The notes: a model not told the origin generated them from the letters alone. Shown: positions 1-10,429, counted from the stretch's first letter. The stretch is 64,000 nucleotides of DNA from Streptomyces mirabilis (GCF_039503195.1 NZ_JBCJKP010000001.1:6262001-6326000), one strand, 5' to 3'. Numbers and translations: made by a program.

Positions 1-180
1 GGACGACGTGCGGCCGAGTCCGTCACGCCGAGCTGTCCGCGCCACGCCGCGTACGGCACGTACGGCGTCTGACCGTCCCTCCCGCCGTAGCGCTCGCGGT
101 ATCCACTGACCGACTCCGCGGGGCCACGGCCCCGGACGGCCGAAAGCCGTCGGCTGTGTCCGACCGGAACCCCGCGGATG

Positions 181-218
181 GGGAGGGTGGTCCCCATTGG
201 GGTGGGGATCACCCTCCC
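181..218. terminator. Hairpin, probable upstream terminator 1
   Basis: Arms 181-195 (gggagggtggtcccc) and 204-218 (ggggatcaccctccc) pair with one G-T wobble around an 8-base loop. There is no U-tract, as is usual for high-GC actinomycete terminators. It sits beside a second hairpin, so it probably ends transcription of the gene outside the left edge. Confidence 0.55.
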
Positions 219-241
219 TGGGCCCCTCAGGGGCTGTTCGA

Positions 242-279
242 GGGGCCTCACCAGGCAAACCCCAGCCTGGTGAGGCCCC
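242..279. terminator. Hairpin, probable upstream terminator 2
   Basis: Perfect 15-bp inverted repeat: 242-256 (ggggcctcaccaggc) and 265-279 (gcctggtgaggcccc) around loop aaacccca. It is a strong factor-independent-type stem without a U-run. With the adjacent hairpin it isolates sucC from upstream transcription. Confidence 0.65.
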
Positions 280-293
280 GTCCCGGCAAGATC

Positions 294-309
294 TGTGACA
301 GGTATCACC
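294..309. promoter_or_regulatory. CRP-like palindrome upstream of sucC
   Basis: The sequence reads TGTGA-N6-TCACC, close to the classic CRP/FNR family palindrome TGTGA-N6-TCACA, and lies about 180 bp before the sucC start. Streptomyces has a CRP homologue, and a TCA-cycle gene is a plausible target. This is motif matching only; one such site can occur by chance. Confidence 0.3.
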
Positions 310-487
310 GCTCAGGTGTGACCTGCGATTTAGGGACCCACGTCCTGCGGCGATAACCTGCGAGACGGACATGCCGCGCGCTCGGACACCGTGTGCGCCA
401 CCCTTGTGACAGCGGACGTCACGTTGCCCTTCGCGGCACGCCCACGCATCCAACGAACCGCGAGATCACTGATAGGGACGGACGCGC

Positions 488-1666
488 GTGGACCTGTTCG
501 AGTACCAGGCGAGGGACCTCTTCGCCAAGCACGGTGTACCGGTGCTGGCCGGTGAAGTCATTGACACGCCTGAGGCAGCCCGCGAGGCGACCGAGCGTCT
601 TGGCGGCAAGTCCGTCGTCAAGGCCCAGGTGAAGGTCGGTGGCCGCGGCAAGGCCGGCGGCGTCAAGCTCGCCGCCACCCCGGACGAGGCCGTCGCCCGG
701 GCGACGGACATCCTCGGCATGGACATCAAGGGCCACACGGTCCACAAGGTGATGATCGCCGAGACCGCGCCCGAGATCGCCGAGGAGTACTACGTCTCGT
801 ACCTCCTCGACCGCACCAACCGCACCTTCCTCGCCATGGCGTCCGTCCAGGGCGGCGTGGAGATCGAGGTCGTCGCGGAGGAGAACCCCGAGGCCCTCGC
901 GAAGGTCCCGGTCGACGCCAACGAGGGCGTCTCGATCGAGAAGGCCCGCGAGATCGTCGCCCAGGCGAAGTTCCCGGCCGAGGTCGCCGAGCAGGTCGCC
1001 GAGATCCTGGTGACGCTGTGGGACACCTTCATCAAGGAGGACGCCCTCCTCGTCGAGGTCAACCCGCTCGCCAAGGTCGCCGACGGCCGCGTCATCGCGC
1101 TCGACGGCAAGGTGTCGCTGGACGAGAACGCCGAGTTCCGCCAGCCGGAGCACGAGGCGCTGGTCGACCACGCCGCCGCCAACCCGCTCGAGGCGGCGGC
1201 CAAGGCCAAGAACCTCAACTACGTCAAGCTCGACGGCGAGGTCGGCATCATCGGCAACGGCGCGGGTCTCGTCATGAGCACCCTCGACGTCGTCGCGTAC
1301 GCCGGTGAGAACCACGGCGGCGTCAAGCCCGCCAACTTCCTCGACATCGGTGGCGGCGCCTCCGCCGCGGTGATGGCGAACGGTCTGGAGATCATCCTCG
1401 GCGACCCGGACGTCAAGTCCGTCTTCGTCAACGTCTTCGGCGGCATCACCGCCTGTGACGAGGTCGCCAACGGCATCGTCCAGGCGCTCCAGCTGCTCAA
1501 GGACAAGGGCGAGGAAGTCACCAAGCCGCTGGTCGTGCGTCTGGACGGCAACAACGCCGAGCTGGGCCGCAAGATCCTGTCGGACGCCAACCACCCGCTG
1601 GTCCAGCGCGTGGACACCATGGACGGCGCGGCCGACAAGGCCGCCGAGCTCGCGGCTGCGAAGTAA
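488..1666 (+). CDS. sucC: Succinyl-CoA synthetase (ADP-forming) beta subunit
   Basis: The 392-residue beta subunit of succinate-CoA ligase interconverts succinyl-CoA plus ADP and phosphate with succinate, CoA and ATP in the TCA cycle; it acts as an alpha/beta complex in the cytoplasm. The N-terminal ATP-grasp half includes the nucleotide-binding stretch [16 protein letters not shown] (about residues 41-56) and LLVEVNPL (about 190). The C-terminal CoA-ligase half carries [14 protein letters not shown] and [15 protein letters not shown] (about 312 onward), which contacts the alpha subunit. Length matches the family (about 388-395). The GTG start follows a good Shine-Dalgarno and gives the family N-terminus [12 protein letters not shown]. 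sucD follows after 21 bases, so the pair is one operon. Confidence 0.97.
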   Translation: MDLFEYQARDLFAKHGVPVLAGEVIDTPEAAREATERLGGKSVVKAQVKVGGRGKAGGVKLAATPDEAVARATDILGMDIKGHTVHKVMIAETAPEIAEEYYVSYLLDRTNRTFLAMASVQGGVEIEVVAEENPEALAKVPVDANEGVSIEKAREIVAQAKFPAEVAEQVAEILVTLWDTFIKEDALLVEVNPLAKVADGRVIALDGKVSLDENAEFRQPEHEALVDHAAANPLEAAAKAKNLNYVKLDGEVGIIGNGAGLVMSTLDVVAYAGENHGGVKPANFLDIGGGASAAVMANGLEIILGDPDVKSVFVNVFGGITACDEVANGIVQALQLLKDKGEEVTKPLVVRLDGNNAELGRKILSDANHPLVQRVDTMDGAADKAAELAAAK

Positions 1667-1687
1667 GGGACGAGGGAAACAACCGCC

Positions 1688-2572
1688 ATGGCTATCTTCC
1701 TCAACAAGGACAGCAAGGTCATCGTCCAGGGCATGACCGGTGCCACGGGCATGAAGCACACCAAGCTCATGCTGGCCGACGGCACGAACATCGTCGGTGG
1801 CGTGAACCCGCGCAAGGCGGGCACGTCCGTCGACATCGACGGCACCGAGATCCCGGTCTTCGGCACGGTCGCGGAGGCCATGGAGAAGACGGGCGCCAAC
1901 GTGTCCGTCCTCTTCGTGCCGCCGGCCTTCGCCAAGGCCGCCGTCGTCGAGGCGATCGACGCGGAGATCCCCCTCGCGGTCGTCATCACCGAGGGCATCG
2001 CCGTCCACGACTCCGCCGCCTTCTGGGCGTACGCGAAGTCGAAGGGCAACAAGACCCGCATCATCGGCCCGAACTGCCCCGGTCTCATCACCCCGGGCCA
2101 GTCGAACGCCGGCATCATCCCGGGCGACATCACGAAGCCGGGCCGCATCGGCCTGGTCTCGAAGTCCGGCACGCTGACGTACCAGATGATGTACGAGCTC
2201 CGTGACATCGGCTTCTCGTCCGCCGTCGGCATCGGTGGCGACCCGATCATCGGTACGACGCACATCGACGCGCTCGCCGCCTTCGAGGCCGACCCCGACA
2301 CCGACCTGATCGTCATGATCGGTGAGATCGGCGGCGACGCCGAGGAGCGTGCGGCGGACTTCATCGCCAAGAACGTGACGAAGCCGGTCGTCGGCTACGT
2401 CGCCGGCTTCACCGCGCCCGAGGGCAAGACCATGGGCCACGCCGGCGCCATCGTCTCCGGCTCCTCCGGCACGGCCGCCGCGAAGAAGGAGGCCCTCGAG
2501 GCCGCCGGCGTCAAGGTCGGCAAGACGCCGACCGAGACGGCGAAGCTGGCCCGCGAGATCCTCGCCGGCTGA
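1688..2572 (+). CDS. sucD: Succinyl-CoA synthetase alpha subunit
   Basis: The 294-residue alpha subunit binds CoA and carries the phosphohistidine of succinyl-CoA synthetase. It has an N-terminal CoA-binding Rossmann fold ([13 protein letters not shown], about residues 14-26), the loop [17 protein letters not shown], and the active-site [10 protein letters not shown] with His at residue 251. Length is typical. The ATG is preceded by gagggaa with suitable spacing, and the gene is co-transcribed with sucC. A hairpin 16 bases after the stop closes the operon. Confidence 0.97.
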   Translation: MAIFLNKDSKVIVQGMTGATGMKHTKLMLADGTNIVGGVNPRKAGTSVDIDGTEIPVFGTVAEAMEKTGANVSVLFVPPAFAKAAVVEAIDAEIPLAVVITEGIAVHDSAAFWAYAKSKGNKTRIIGPNCPGLITPGQSNAGIIPGDITKPGRIGLVSKSGTLTYQMMYELRDIGFSSAVGIGGDPIIGTTHIDALAAFEADPDTDLIVMIGEIGGDAEERAADFIAKNVTKPVVGYVAGFTAPEGKTMGHAGAIVSGSSGTAAAKKEALEAAGVKVGKTPTETAKLAREILAG

Positions 2573-2587
2573 CCTTCTCCAGACTGA

Positions 2588-2621
2588 ACGGGCTCGCATC
2601 CCCACGGGGGTGCGAGCCCGT
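2588..2621. terminator. Terminator after sucCD
   Basis: Stem acgggctcgca-tcccc (2588-2603) pairs with ggggg-tgcgagcccgt (2606-2621) over a 2-base loop, 15 bases after the sucD stop. It lies between sucD and a convergent minus-strand gene, so it may serve both strands. Confidence 0.75.
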
Positions 2622-2634
2622 CGTCGTACCCGGC

Positions 2635-3873
2635 TCAGCCTGCCTCCGGAACCAGCCGCTCCGGCCCGCTGACCGTCTCCCCCTTGAGCTTGGCGCGCAG
2701 GGCAAGCTCCTCCGCGGACAGCGGTCCGGGTGCGACCCGGGGCGGCACCCCGTACACCGTGGCGCCGGGCGCCAGCGGCGGCTCGTAGTGGTCCGGGGCC
2801 GTACGGAGCGTCAGTGTGGTGGCGCCGATGAGGACGACCGTGAAAGCGATGGCGGCGCGGGTCCAGTGCCGGGCGCGCTGCTCTCCGCCCCAGCGGACCG
2901 TGGTGGGCTTCGCGGCGCGCAGCCGCTCGGCGGAGGCGACCTCGGCGAGTCGCCGGTGCAACTCCTTCGGCTCCGCCAGCTCCGGCAGCCGCGTGACCAC
3001 GGCCTCGCGCGCGTGCAGCAGCCGGTTGGCCGCCGCGGGCGTGCTCGCCTCCGTCTCGGCCGCGGTCTCCGGCAGATCGAGCCCGACCCCGTCGTAGAGC
3101 AGCAGGGTCCGCCGGTACACGGGCGGCAGCTGCAGGAGTACGTCGAGCAGCGCGCGGTCCGCGGGGGCGGCGGGCGGCGGCTCCGGGTTGCGGTGCCGGG
3201 GGCGCAGCCTGTGCCAGGGCGAGAGCGCGAACTCGTGCGCCGTCGCCCGCACCCACCCCGCCGGATCGCGGTCCATGGCCACCTCGGGCCAGCGGTGCCA
3301 GGCCAGCTGGAAGGCGCGCTCCACCGACTCGCGCGCCAGTTCGCGCCGCCCGGTGAGCAGGTAGGTCTGCCGTACGAGGGCGGGGGCGCAGAACGCGTAG
3401 AGGGCGTCGAAGGCCTGATCGGGCGTCAGGGAGGGCGAAAGGGGTTCGGCTTCGGGGCTGAGCCCGGAGCCGAGCTCGGGTTCGGGGCCGCGTGCGGGAT
3501 CAGGGTCGAGTTCGGGAGCGGGTCTGGGGGCGAGTTCGGAGGCGGATGAGGTTTCGGAGGGCGGCTCGGGGGCGGGTTCGGCACGGTCGGGGGACGCCTG
3601 TACGGGGCCGGTGGCGGCGCCGACCAGGGCGGGAGCCGGGTTCTCCTGATGGGGGGTCACCTCCTCGGCGCCCGTCAGCAGTCGTGCGTACGCATCCCGT
3701 TTGGTGCCGCGTGGCGTCGTACGGCCTTTCTCCCACGAGCGCACCGTCGCACGAGTGACGCCCAACGCGGCCGCGACGTCGGCCTGGCTCAGCGACTGGG
3801 CCTCGCGCAGGCGGCGGCACTCCTTGGGGGAGGGCAGCGGGGTCTCAGGGGTGCGTGTCATGGCGGACCCCAT
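2635..3873 (-). CDS. XRE-type HTH / sigma70-like / membrane-anchored regulator
   Basis: A 412-residue protein of unusual make-up. Residues about 19-70 form a Cro/CI-type helix-turn-helix (LREAQSLSQADVAAALGV, then VRSWEKGR). A Pro/Glu-rich linker follows. Residues about 148-210 (FDALYAFCAPALVRQTYLLTG ... AFQLAWHRWPEV) resemble ECF sigma region 2, and about 239-300 (LLDVLLQLPPVYRRTLLL ... AAANRLLHAREAV) resemble region 4. A single membrane helix lies near 336-358, then a short outside tail. I chose the ATG at 3873 because aaggggc stands 6 bases upstream; an ATG four codons later is possible. The -10-binding aromatic residues of real sigma factors are not obvious, so it may be a sigma-derived regulator rather than an active sigma factor. 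Function unknown. Confidence 0.8.
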   Translation of the reverse strand: MGSAMTRTPETPLPSPKECRRLREAQSLSQADVAAALGVTRATVRSWEKGRTTPRGTKRDAYARLLTGAEEVTPHQENPAPALVGAATGPVQASPDRAEPAPEPPSETSSASELAPRPAPELDPDPARGPEPELGSGLSPEAEPLSPSLTPDQAFDALYAFCAPALVRQTYLLTGRRELARESVERAFQLAWHRWPEVAMDRDPAGWVRATAHEFALSPWHRLRPRHRNPEPPPAAPADRALLDVLLQLPPVYRRTLLLYDGVGLDLPETAAETEASTPAAANRLLHAREAVVTRLPELAEPKELHRRLAEVASAERLRAAKPTTVRWGGEQRARHWTRAAIAFTVVLIGATTLTLRTAPDHYEPPLAPGATVYGVPPRVAPGPLSAEELALRAKLKGETVSGPERLVPEAG

Positions 3874-3969
3874 AGGGTGCCCCTTAGTACGAAAAAGTAC
3901 ATAGCTGCATATTGAGCGACACATCCAAGGTTCGCCTGTTACGACGAGAAAGCGCGTGTCGTTGGGAAC
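3874..3969. promoter_or_regulatory. Divergent promoter region
   Basis: The 96 bases between two divergent genes are AT-richer than their neighbours (around 3885-3915), as expected for promoters. They contain GTAC-N6-GTAC (3887-3900). No hexamer pair is convincing enough to assign to either gene. Confidence 0.4.
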
Positions 3970-5514
3970 ATGGCGGGCGTGACCCAAATGACCGACCGCA
4001 GGCTGTCGTTGCCGCCCCTGCTCACCCGGATGCGCCACCGTTCGTCCGGACTGGGCGCCAGCCTCCTGGGTGGCGCCCTGGCGGCGGGGCTCGGACTCGG
4101 CTCGTTCGCCGTCCTCGTCATGATGCTGTGGATCAGCTCGCCCTATCCGGACAGCGGGCCGAGCGGATCGCTGCACGTGGCCGCCGCGTTGTGGCTGCTC
4201 GCGCACGGCGTGGAGCTGGTCCGCACCGAGACCCTGTCGGGCCTGCCCATGCCGGTGGGTGTGACACCGCTGCTGCTGGTCGTCCTGCCCGTGTGGCTGC
4301 TGTACCGGGCGGTGCGTGGCGTGGCGGACGCCGGGGCCGAGGCGGAGCCGGGCACGGTGTGGACGGGGGTCGTCGGGGGCTATCTGACGGTCGGACTGGC
4401 GGCGGCGCTGTACTGCTCGGGCGGGGAGTTGCGGCCGTCGTGGCTGTGGACCGCCGGATGCCTGCCGTTGCTCGCCGGGAGTGCGGCGGGGGTGGGTGTG
4501 TGGGCGGCGTACGGACGCGCCGGCTTCCCCGAGCTCGCGCGGGTCCGGCGGTTGCTCGCCGGCGTACGCCGTTGCCCGCCCGAATTCCTCGGGGCCTCCG
4601 CGCGGGCGGCCGGGGCCGGGGCGGCGGTGCTCGTCGGGGGTGGCTCGCTGTTGGTGGCGGCGTCGCTGGTGTGGCACGGCGATGCTGTCCGGGACTCGTT
4701 CCCGCAGCTCACCGAGGTGTGGTCGGGGCGGTTCGCGGTACTTCTGCTCTGTCTGGCGCTGGTGCCGAACGCGGCGGTGTGGGGGGCCGCGTACGGGCTC
4801 GGGCCCGGGGTCGTGCTGGGGGCCGGGCATGTCGCGGGTCCGTTGTCCGCGGCGGGGCCGGGGCCGTTGCTGCCGGCGTTTCCGCTGCTGGCGGCGGTGC
4901 CGGTGCCCGGGGCGGTGTGGAATGAGGTGGGGATGGGGGTGCCGGTGGTGGCGGGGGTGACGGTGGCGTGGTTCCTGGTGACCGCGGGGGCGCCGGGGGA
5001 GGGGCGGGAGGCCTGGTCGGGGGGGCGGGTCGTGCTGGGGGTGGGGGTCGCGGCCGTGGGGTGCGGGCTGGTGATGGCGGTGCTGGCCGGGGTGGCGGGT
5101 GGGCCCTTGGGGGTGGCGGCGTTGGCTCACTTCGGGCCGGTGTGGTGGCAGGTGGGGGGAGCGGCGGTGGTTTGGACGGTGGGGGTGGGGCTTCCTGTGG
5201 GGGTGGGGTTGTGGGCGTGGGGGCTTTGGCGGAGACGGGGGGTGTCTTGGCCTACGTGGCGTTCTCGAACCTCGTGGCGCTCTCGGCTCTCGTGGCCCTC
5301 GTGGGGGGCGTGGCGGTCGTGGTTCTCGTGGAGGGTCTGGGCGGGGCGGTCGCGTGGTGAGGGGGGTCCGGTGGAGCCGGTGCCGAAGGGGGAGCCGACT
5401 CCTGCGGTGGGGGTGGGTTCGACGGTGGGGGCGGGTCCGGCTTCGGGGTCGGTCCCGGCGCGGGATCCGAGCCTGGAGCCGTACGACCTCTTGCCCTCCG
5501 ATGACATGGGGTGA
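3970..5514 (+). CDS. DUF6350 / 'cell division protein PerM' family membrane protein
   Basis: A 514-residue polytopic membrane protein. Helices begin with [27 protein letters not shown] (about residues 29-57) and continue every 30-40 residues to about 420, with [20 protein letters not shown] a recognisable conserved block. The C-terminal 90 residues are Trp/Arg- and then Pro/Gly-rich and probably cytoplasmic. This family sits next to purN in many streptomycetes and is annotated as a DUF6350 or PerM-like protein; its activity is unknown. Start choice is uncertain: the ATG at 3970 has only a close gggaa, and a GTG at 3979 or ATG at 3988 is possible. The 3' third (from about 4900) is extremely G-rich on this strand. 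Confidence 0.75.
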   Translation: MAGVTQMTDRRLSLPPLLTRMRHRSSGLGASLLGGALAAGLGLGSFAVLVMMLWISSPYPDSGPSGSLHVAAALWLLAHGVELVRTETLSGLPMPVGVTPLLLVVLPVWLLYRAVRGVADAGAEAEPGTVWTGVVGGYLTVGLAAALYCSGGELRPSWLWTAGCLPLLAGSAAGVGVWAAYGRAGFPELARVRRLLAGVRRCPPEFLGASARAAGAGAAVLVGGGSLLVAASLVWHGDAVRDSFPQLTEVWSGRFAVLLLCLALVPNAAVWGAAYGLGPGVVLGAGHVAGPLSAAGPGPLLPAFPLLAAVPVPGAVWNEVGMGVPVVAGVTVAWFLVTAGAPGEGREAWSGGRVVLGVGVAAVGCGLVMAVLAGVAGGPLGVAALAHFGPVWWQVGGAAVVWTVGVGLPVGVGLWAWGLWRRRGVSWPTWRSRTSWRSRLSWPSWGAWRSWFSWRVWAGRSRGEGGPVEPVPKGEPTPAVGVGSTVGAGPASGSVPARDPSLEPYDLLPSDDMG

Positions 5515-5751
5515 GTGAGCGGCCCCCGGCTTCCTCGCCCCGCCGCCCCTACCCCCCAAGCTCTGGGCTTCGCTCGAGCAGGGGGACCCCATCATTCCCG
5601 GGGCTGCGCCCCAGACCCCGCCCGGGGCCGCGCCCCCGGGGGGGCAGGTTGATTTGCTGCGGGTGGGTGGGGGCTGGGCGCGCCGTTCCCCTCGCCCCTG
5701 ACGGGGCGCGTCCTTCAGCGGGCGGGACCACGCCCGCATGTCCCGTTTGCG
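5515..5751. repeat. Convergent intergenic region with a Streptomyces-type intergenic repeat
   Basis: These 237 bases lie between two convergent genes and contain no gene. They are full of G/C palindromes. Bases 5657-5691 are, on the minus strand, a copy of the element that begins ggggaact/cggcgcg and ends cccccaccnncccgcag; three more copies occur at 16.7-17.0 kb. Such elements are abundant in Streptomyces genomes and probably act as bidirectional terminators or fold as hairpins. Confidence 0.6.
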
Positions 5752-6585
<834 letters not shown>

Positions 6586-7051
6586 CAGGTGTGCGTCTTC
6601 CCCTTGGTGGTTCTGGCGGGCGGCGTGTCCACACGGCATCGTGTTCGCGACGCTCACCCCGAGCGTCCTGCCCGGGGCTCGCACCCCGGGCGTTCGTTTT
6701 CAGGATCAGGACCCGGGATTCTCGCCCCGGATACCGCTCCGTGGAGTCCCTGCCCCGGGTTTTCCGTCCGAGACCCGCGCCCCGGACGTTCGCCCCCGGG
6801 GCTCGTACCCCGAACGTTCTACCCGTCCCAGGTCAACGTCCCAAGCGCACAGGGCGTTCCCCCGTGCTGAACGGTGTTCCCGGAGGGATCCACCGCAGAC
6901 GCTACCTTCCGGCCACGCCCCCGTCCCGTGGGGGCCGCCCGGTGTGCCGGTATCGTTGCTGACGGTCGGCCGCTTTGTAGACTTCCCCGTATCCAGGGGC
7001 GCGAAGCATTCGTACGACCGTACAAACGCTCCCCCGAGAAAGGGCCCCGTC
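6586..7051. other. Region between a membrane protein gene and purN
   Basis: These 466 bases contain no convincing gene. From about 6649 to 6840 they hold a hairpin (gacgctc/gagcgtc at 6649-6667) and a chain of degenerate C-rich units built on ccccgg(g/a)cgttcg and ggggctcg(c/t)acccc. The right part carries the purN promoter candidate. Confidence 0.5.
6956..6983 (+). promoter_or_regulatory. Candidate HrdB-type promoter of purNH
   Basis: TTGCTG (6956-6961), a 16-bp spacer and TAGACT (6978-6983) fit the Streptomyces vegetative consensus (TTGACR, TAGRNT). This predicts a transcript start near 6990 and a leader of about 60 bases before purN. No other hexamer pair nearby is better. Confidence 0.5.
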
Positions 7052-7672
7052 GTGGCCAAGACCAAGCGCCTCGTCGTGCTGGTCTCCGGATCAGGCACGA
7101 ATCTGCAGGCACTGCTCGACGGCATCGCCGCGGCCGGGCCGGAGGCCTACGGGGCCGAGATCGTGGCCGTGGGCGCCGACCGCGACGGCATCGAGGGGCT
7201 CGCCCGGGCCGAGCGGGCCGGGATCCCCACCTTCGTCCGCCGCGTCAAGGACTACGACACCCGGGACGAGTGGGACGGCGCGCTCGCCGAGGCCGTCTCC
7301 GACCACGAGCCCGACCTGGTGGTCTCCGCGGGGTTCATGAAGATCGTGGGGAAGGAATTCCTCGCCCGGTTCGGTGGGCGGTTCGTCAACACGCATCCCG
7401 CCCTGCTGCCCAGCTTCCCGGGGGCCCACGGCGTACGCGACGCGCTCGCGTACGGCGCGAAGGTCACCGGCTGCACCGTCCACTTCGTCGACGACGGCGT
7501 CGACACCGGACCGATCATCGCTCAGGGCGTGGTGGAGGTCCGGGACGAGGACGACGAGAGCGCTCTGCACGAGCGCATCAAGGAAGTCGAGCGAAGACTG
7601 CTCGTCGATGTCGTGGGGCGGCTCGCCCGCAACGGCTATCGCATTGAGGGACGAAAGGTAGTTATCCAGTGA
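7052..7672 (+). CDS. purN: Phosphoribosylglycinamide formyltransferase
   Basis: The 206-residue 10-formyl-THF-dependent GAR transformylase performs the third step of purine synthesis. The substrate loop [12 protein letters not shown] lies near the N-terminus. The catalytic triad is visible: Asn113 and His115 in [17 protein letters not shown], and Asp151 in DDGVDTGP. Length fits the family. The GTG at 7052 follows gagaaaggg at proper spacing; longer in-frame extensions upstream run through low-complexity sequence and are rejected. It overlaps purH by 4 bases (GTGA), implying translational coupling. Confidence 0.96.
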   Translation: MAKTKRLVVLVSGSGTNLQALLDGIAAAGPEAYGAEIVAVGADRDGIEGLARAERAGIPTFVRRVKDYDTRDEWDGALAEAVSDHEPDLVVSAGFMKIVGKEFLARFGGRFVNTHPALLPSFPGAHGVRDALAYGAKVTGCTVHFVDDGVDTGPIIAQGVVEVRDEDDESALHERIKEVERRLLVDVVGRLARNGYRIEGRKVVIQ

Positions 7673-9258
7673 CCGCCGACAGCACAGTCACGGCCGAGAG
7701 CACCGAGGGCACCAAGCGGGTCATCCGGCGCGCGCTCGTCAGCGTCTACGACAAGACCGGGCTCGAAGAGCTTGCCCGCGGGCTCCACGAGGCCGGTGTC
7801 GAGCTCGTCTCCACCGGCTCCACCGCCGCGAAGATCGCCGCGGCCGGGGTCCCCGTCGTCAAGGTCGAGGACCTGACCGGCTTCCCCGAGTGCCTCGACG
7901 GCCGCGTCAAGACCCTGCACCCCAAGGTCCACGCCGGCATCCTCGCCGACCTGCGTCTGCCCGACCACCAGCGGCAGCTGGAAGAGCTGGGCGTCAAGCC
8001 GTTCGATCTCGTCGTCGTCAACCTCTATCCCTTCCGTGAGACCGTCGCCTCGGGCGCGACGCCCGACGAGTGCGTCGAGCAGATCGACATCGGCGGCCCC
8101 TCGATGGTCCGTGCCGCCGCCAAGAACCATCCGTCCGTGGCCGTCGTCACCAGCCCCGACCGTTACGGCGACGTCCTCTCCGCCGTGAAGACCGGCGGCT
8201 TCGACCTCACCACCCGCAAGCGGCTCGCGGCCGAGGCCTTCCAGCACACGGCCGCGTACGACGTCGCCGTCGCCTCCTGGTTCGCCTCCGAGTACGCCCC
8301 CGTCGACGCCTCCCGGTTCCCCGACTTCCTCGGCGCCACCTGGGAGCGCGCGCACACCCTGCGCTACGGCGAGAACCCGCACCAGCCCGCCGCGCTCTAC
8401 ACCTCGGGCGCCGGCGGTCTCGCGGAGGCCGAGCAGCTGCACGGCAAGGAGATGTCGTACAACAACTACACGGACACGGACGCCGCGCGCCGTGCCGCGT
8501 ACGACCACGAGGACCCCTGCGTCGCGATCATCAAGCACGCCAACCCGTGCGGCATCGCGATCGCCTCGAACGTCGCCGAGGCGCACCGCAAGGCGCACGC
8601 CTGTGACCCGCTGTCCGCGTTCGGCGGTGTGATCGCGGTCAACCGGCCGGTCACGAAGGAGATGGCGGAGCAGGTCGCCGAGATCTTCACCGAGGTCATC
8701 GTGGCGCCCGAGTACGAGGACGGCGCCCTCGAAGCCCTCACCAAGAAGAAGAACATCCGCGTGCTGCGCGCCCACCGCGCGCCCGCGAACCCGACCGAGC
8801 TCAAGCCGATCGACGGCGGCGCGCTGCTCCAGGTCACCGACCGTCTCCAGGCCGACGGTGACAACCCGGCGAGCTGGACCCTGGCGACCGGTGACGCCCT
8901 GAACGAGGGCGAGCTCGACGAGCTGGCCTTCGCCTGGCGGGCCTGCCGCGCGGTGAAGTCCAACGCGATCCTGCTCGCCAAGGACGGCGCCTCGGTCGGC
9001 GTCGGCATGGGCCAGGTCAACCGCGTCGACTCCGCGAAGCTCGCGGTCGAGCGGGCGGGCGCCGAGCGGGCCCGTGGGTCGTACGCGGCCTCGGACGCGT
9101 TCTTCCCGTTCCCCGACGGTCTGGAGATCCTCGCCGAGGCGGGCGTCAGGGCCGTGGTCCAGCCCGGCGGTTCGGTCCGTGACGAGCTGGTGGTCGAGGC
9201 CGCGAAGAAGGCGGGCATCACCATGTACTTCACGGGGACGCGGCACTTCTTCCACTGA
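7669..9258 (+). CDS. purH: Bifunctional AICAR transformylase / IMP cyclohydrolase
   Basis: This 529-residue enzyme catalyses the last two steps of IMP synthesis. The N-terminal MGS-like cyclohydrolase domain spans about residues 24-165 ([34 protein letters not shown]). The C-terminal transformylase carries the catalytic Lys289-His290 of the KHANPCG motif and ends with the conserved GTRHFFH. Its substrate AICAR (ZMP) is the ligand class of the riboswitch found upstream of glyA at 46.7 kb. It starts at a GTG overlapping the purN stop and is followed by a strong hairpin. Confidence 0.97.
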   Translation: MTADSTVTAESTEGTKRVIRRALVSVYDKTGLEELARGLHEAGVELVSTGSTAAKIAAAGVPVVKVEDLTGFPECLDGRVKTLHPKVHAGILADLRLPDHQRQLEELGVKPFDLVVVNLYPFRETVASGATPDECVEQIDIGGPSMVRAAAKNHPSVAVVTSPDRYGDVLSAVKTGGFDLTTRKRLAAEAFQHTAAYDVAVASWFASEYAPVDASRFPDFLGATWERAHTLRYGENPHQPAALYTSGAGGLAEAEQLHGKEMSYNNYTDTDAARRAAYDHEDPCVAIIKHANPCGIAIASNVAEAHRKAHACDPLSAFGGVIAVNRPVTKEMAEQVAEIFTEVIVAPEYEDGALEALTKKKNIRVLRAHRAPANPTELKPIDGGALLQVTDRLQADGDNPASWTLATGDALNEGELDELAFAWRACRAVKSNAILLAKDGASVGVGMGQVNRVDSAKLAVERAGAERARGSYAASDAFFPFPDGLEILAEAGVRAVVQPGGSVRDELVVEAAKKAGITMYFTGTRHFFH

Positions 9259-9280
9259 TCCGCGGTAGGTCGGTGCGTGC

Positions 9281-9314
9281 GCGGCGGTCCACCGGGGTTC
9301 CGGTGGGCCGCCGC
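9281..9314. terminator. Bidirectional terminator after purH
   Basis: Arms gcggcggtccaccgg (9281-9295) and ccggtgggccgccgc (9300-9314) pair with one mismatch around a 4-base loop. The stem lies between purH and the convergent gene that ends at 9314. Confidence 0.75.
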
Positions 9315-10429
9315 TACCGTGCCGGCGCGGTGGTGGTGGCGCCCTTGACCGCGCGCTCGCAGTTCGGCCAGTCGTGGAAGTCGCGCTTCCTGCTCCAGAG
9401 GCGTTGGGCCGCCCTGATGTTCCACTCGGGGTCCAGCGCCTGACGCGGGGTCCCGCCCAGCTCACGCAGGCGCAGGTCGGAGATCTGGAACAGACCCCAG
9501 TTACGGGTGCCGTTGGTGTTGGGCAGGATGTGCAGCGGGTCGAGGAACGACTGGCAGTCCGCGATGGCGACCGCCGCGTCGGGCGCGTCGGTGAAGACCG
9601 CGCGGATGTGCTGCCGTACCTTCGCCGGCGGCCAGACGGTCATGCGTACGTTCGAGGTGTAGAGCGCCTTCTTGGTGGCGTCCCCGACGACTCCGTTGGG
9701 CTGGAGACCGCTGAACACCTGGAAGGCGGTGACCCGGCGCAGCGTCTGCGGGCCGAAGTCCGAGTCGACGTCGATGTCCGCCCCCTTGGCGTGCAGCAGC
9801 CGTTGTACCTCACCCACGCACGCGTCGTGCTGGCCCATGGCCACCACGGGCTGACAGGCGGCCGAGAAGAGCAGACGGCCGTCCGCCGCGGAGCCGCCGC
9901 CGCTGCTGCCGGACGACGGGTGATCGGTCGTCAGGGCCCAGGCGGAGACACCGAGCGTCAGGACCACGGCGCCGATCACCACGACACGGAACCGGCCCTG
10001 CCGGAACTGGTCACGACCGAACCGGCCCTGACGGACCGGCCGAACGGGCCCGACCTCGACCGCTCCCGGCTCGACCGCTCCCGGCTCCACCGCTCCCGGC
10101 TCCACGGCGCCGTCACTGTCCACGAGATCGACGACCTCGACAACGTCTGCGTCGGCCTCCGTCCCCGTCCCCGGTTCCGTCCGGGCGGCGTCGGCCAGGG
10201 CCCACTGCCGGTGCAGTGTCCGCAGTTCGTCCGGGGTCGCGCCGCAGGCGGTGGCGAACCGGTGCACGCTGCCGTAGTCCTGGGGCACCGAAGTGCCGCG
10301 GCAGTAGCGGTGCAGTGTGGATCCGGCCGTGCCGGTCTTCTTGGCGAGGGCCTCGTAACTCAGACCGGACCGGTTCTTCAGCGAGCGCAACAGCGCGGCG
10401 AACCGTTCGGTTTCCGGGCACGCGGGCAT
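9314..10429 (-). CDS. Membrane-anchored XRE-HTH protein with peptidoglycan-binding and lysozyme-like domains
   Basis: 371 residues. Residues 8-75 are a Cro/CI helix-turn-helix (LSYEALAKKTGTAGSTLHRYCRG). A linker with three VEPGA repeats follows, then one membrane helix (VVVIGAVVLTLGVSAWAL, about 148-166). Outside the cell, about 190-255 resembles PG_binding_1 (CVGEVQRLLHAKGADIDVD, FGPQTLRRVTAFQ, GVVGDATKKAL). The C-terminus (DCQSFLDPLHILP, NWGLFQISD) looks like a transglycosylase/lysozyme fold. This would couple DNA binding inside to a wall-binding or wall-cleaving domain outside. The catalytic Glu is not certain, so the last domain may bind rather than cut. The ATG at 10429 gives the expected HTH N-terminus. 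Confidence 0.8.
   Translation of the reverse strand: MPACPETERFAALLRSLKNRSGLSYEALAKKTGTAGSTLHRYCRGTSVPQDYGSVHRFATACGATPDELRTLHRQWALADAARTEPGTGTEADADVVEVVDLVDSDGAVEPGAVEPGAVEPGAVEVGPVRPVRQGRFGRDQFRQGRFRVVVIGAVVLTLGVSAWALTTDHPSSGSSGGGSAADGRLLFSAACQPVVAMGQHDACVGEVQRLLHAKGADIDVDSDFGPQTLRRVTAFQVFSGLQPNGVVGDATKKALYTSNVRMTVWPPAKVRQHIRAVFTDAPDAAVAIADCQSFLDPLHILPNTNGTRNWGLFQISDLRLRELGGTPRQALDPEWNIRAAQRLWSRKRDFHDWPNCERAVKGATTTAPAR

Larger units (their letters stand above)
1..487. other. Non-coding leader upstream of sucC
   Basis: I see no credible gene here. Short open frames in the stretch lack ribosome sites and family similarity. It holds two back-to-back hairpins (181-218 and 242-279) that look like terminators of a gene lying to the left, then about 200 bases that should carry the sucC promoter. 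A purine-rich Shine-Dalgarno (agggacgg) ends about 7 bases before the GTG at 488. Confidence 0.6.

Noticed and set aside
156..356. Small plus-strand frame of 66 codons before sucC
   Set aside because: It spans two terminator hairpins and has no Shine-Dalgarno.
419..3256. 945-residue open frame on the minus strand across sucCD
   Set aside because: It runs antisense to two certain genes, has an Arg/Gly/Asp-rich composition, no recognised domain and no ribosome site. Long antisense frames are a normal effect of third-position GC bias.
7636..9465. 609-residue minus-strand frame opposite purH
   Set aside because: Antisense shadow; no domain, and its frame follows purH codon bias.
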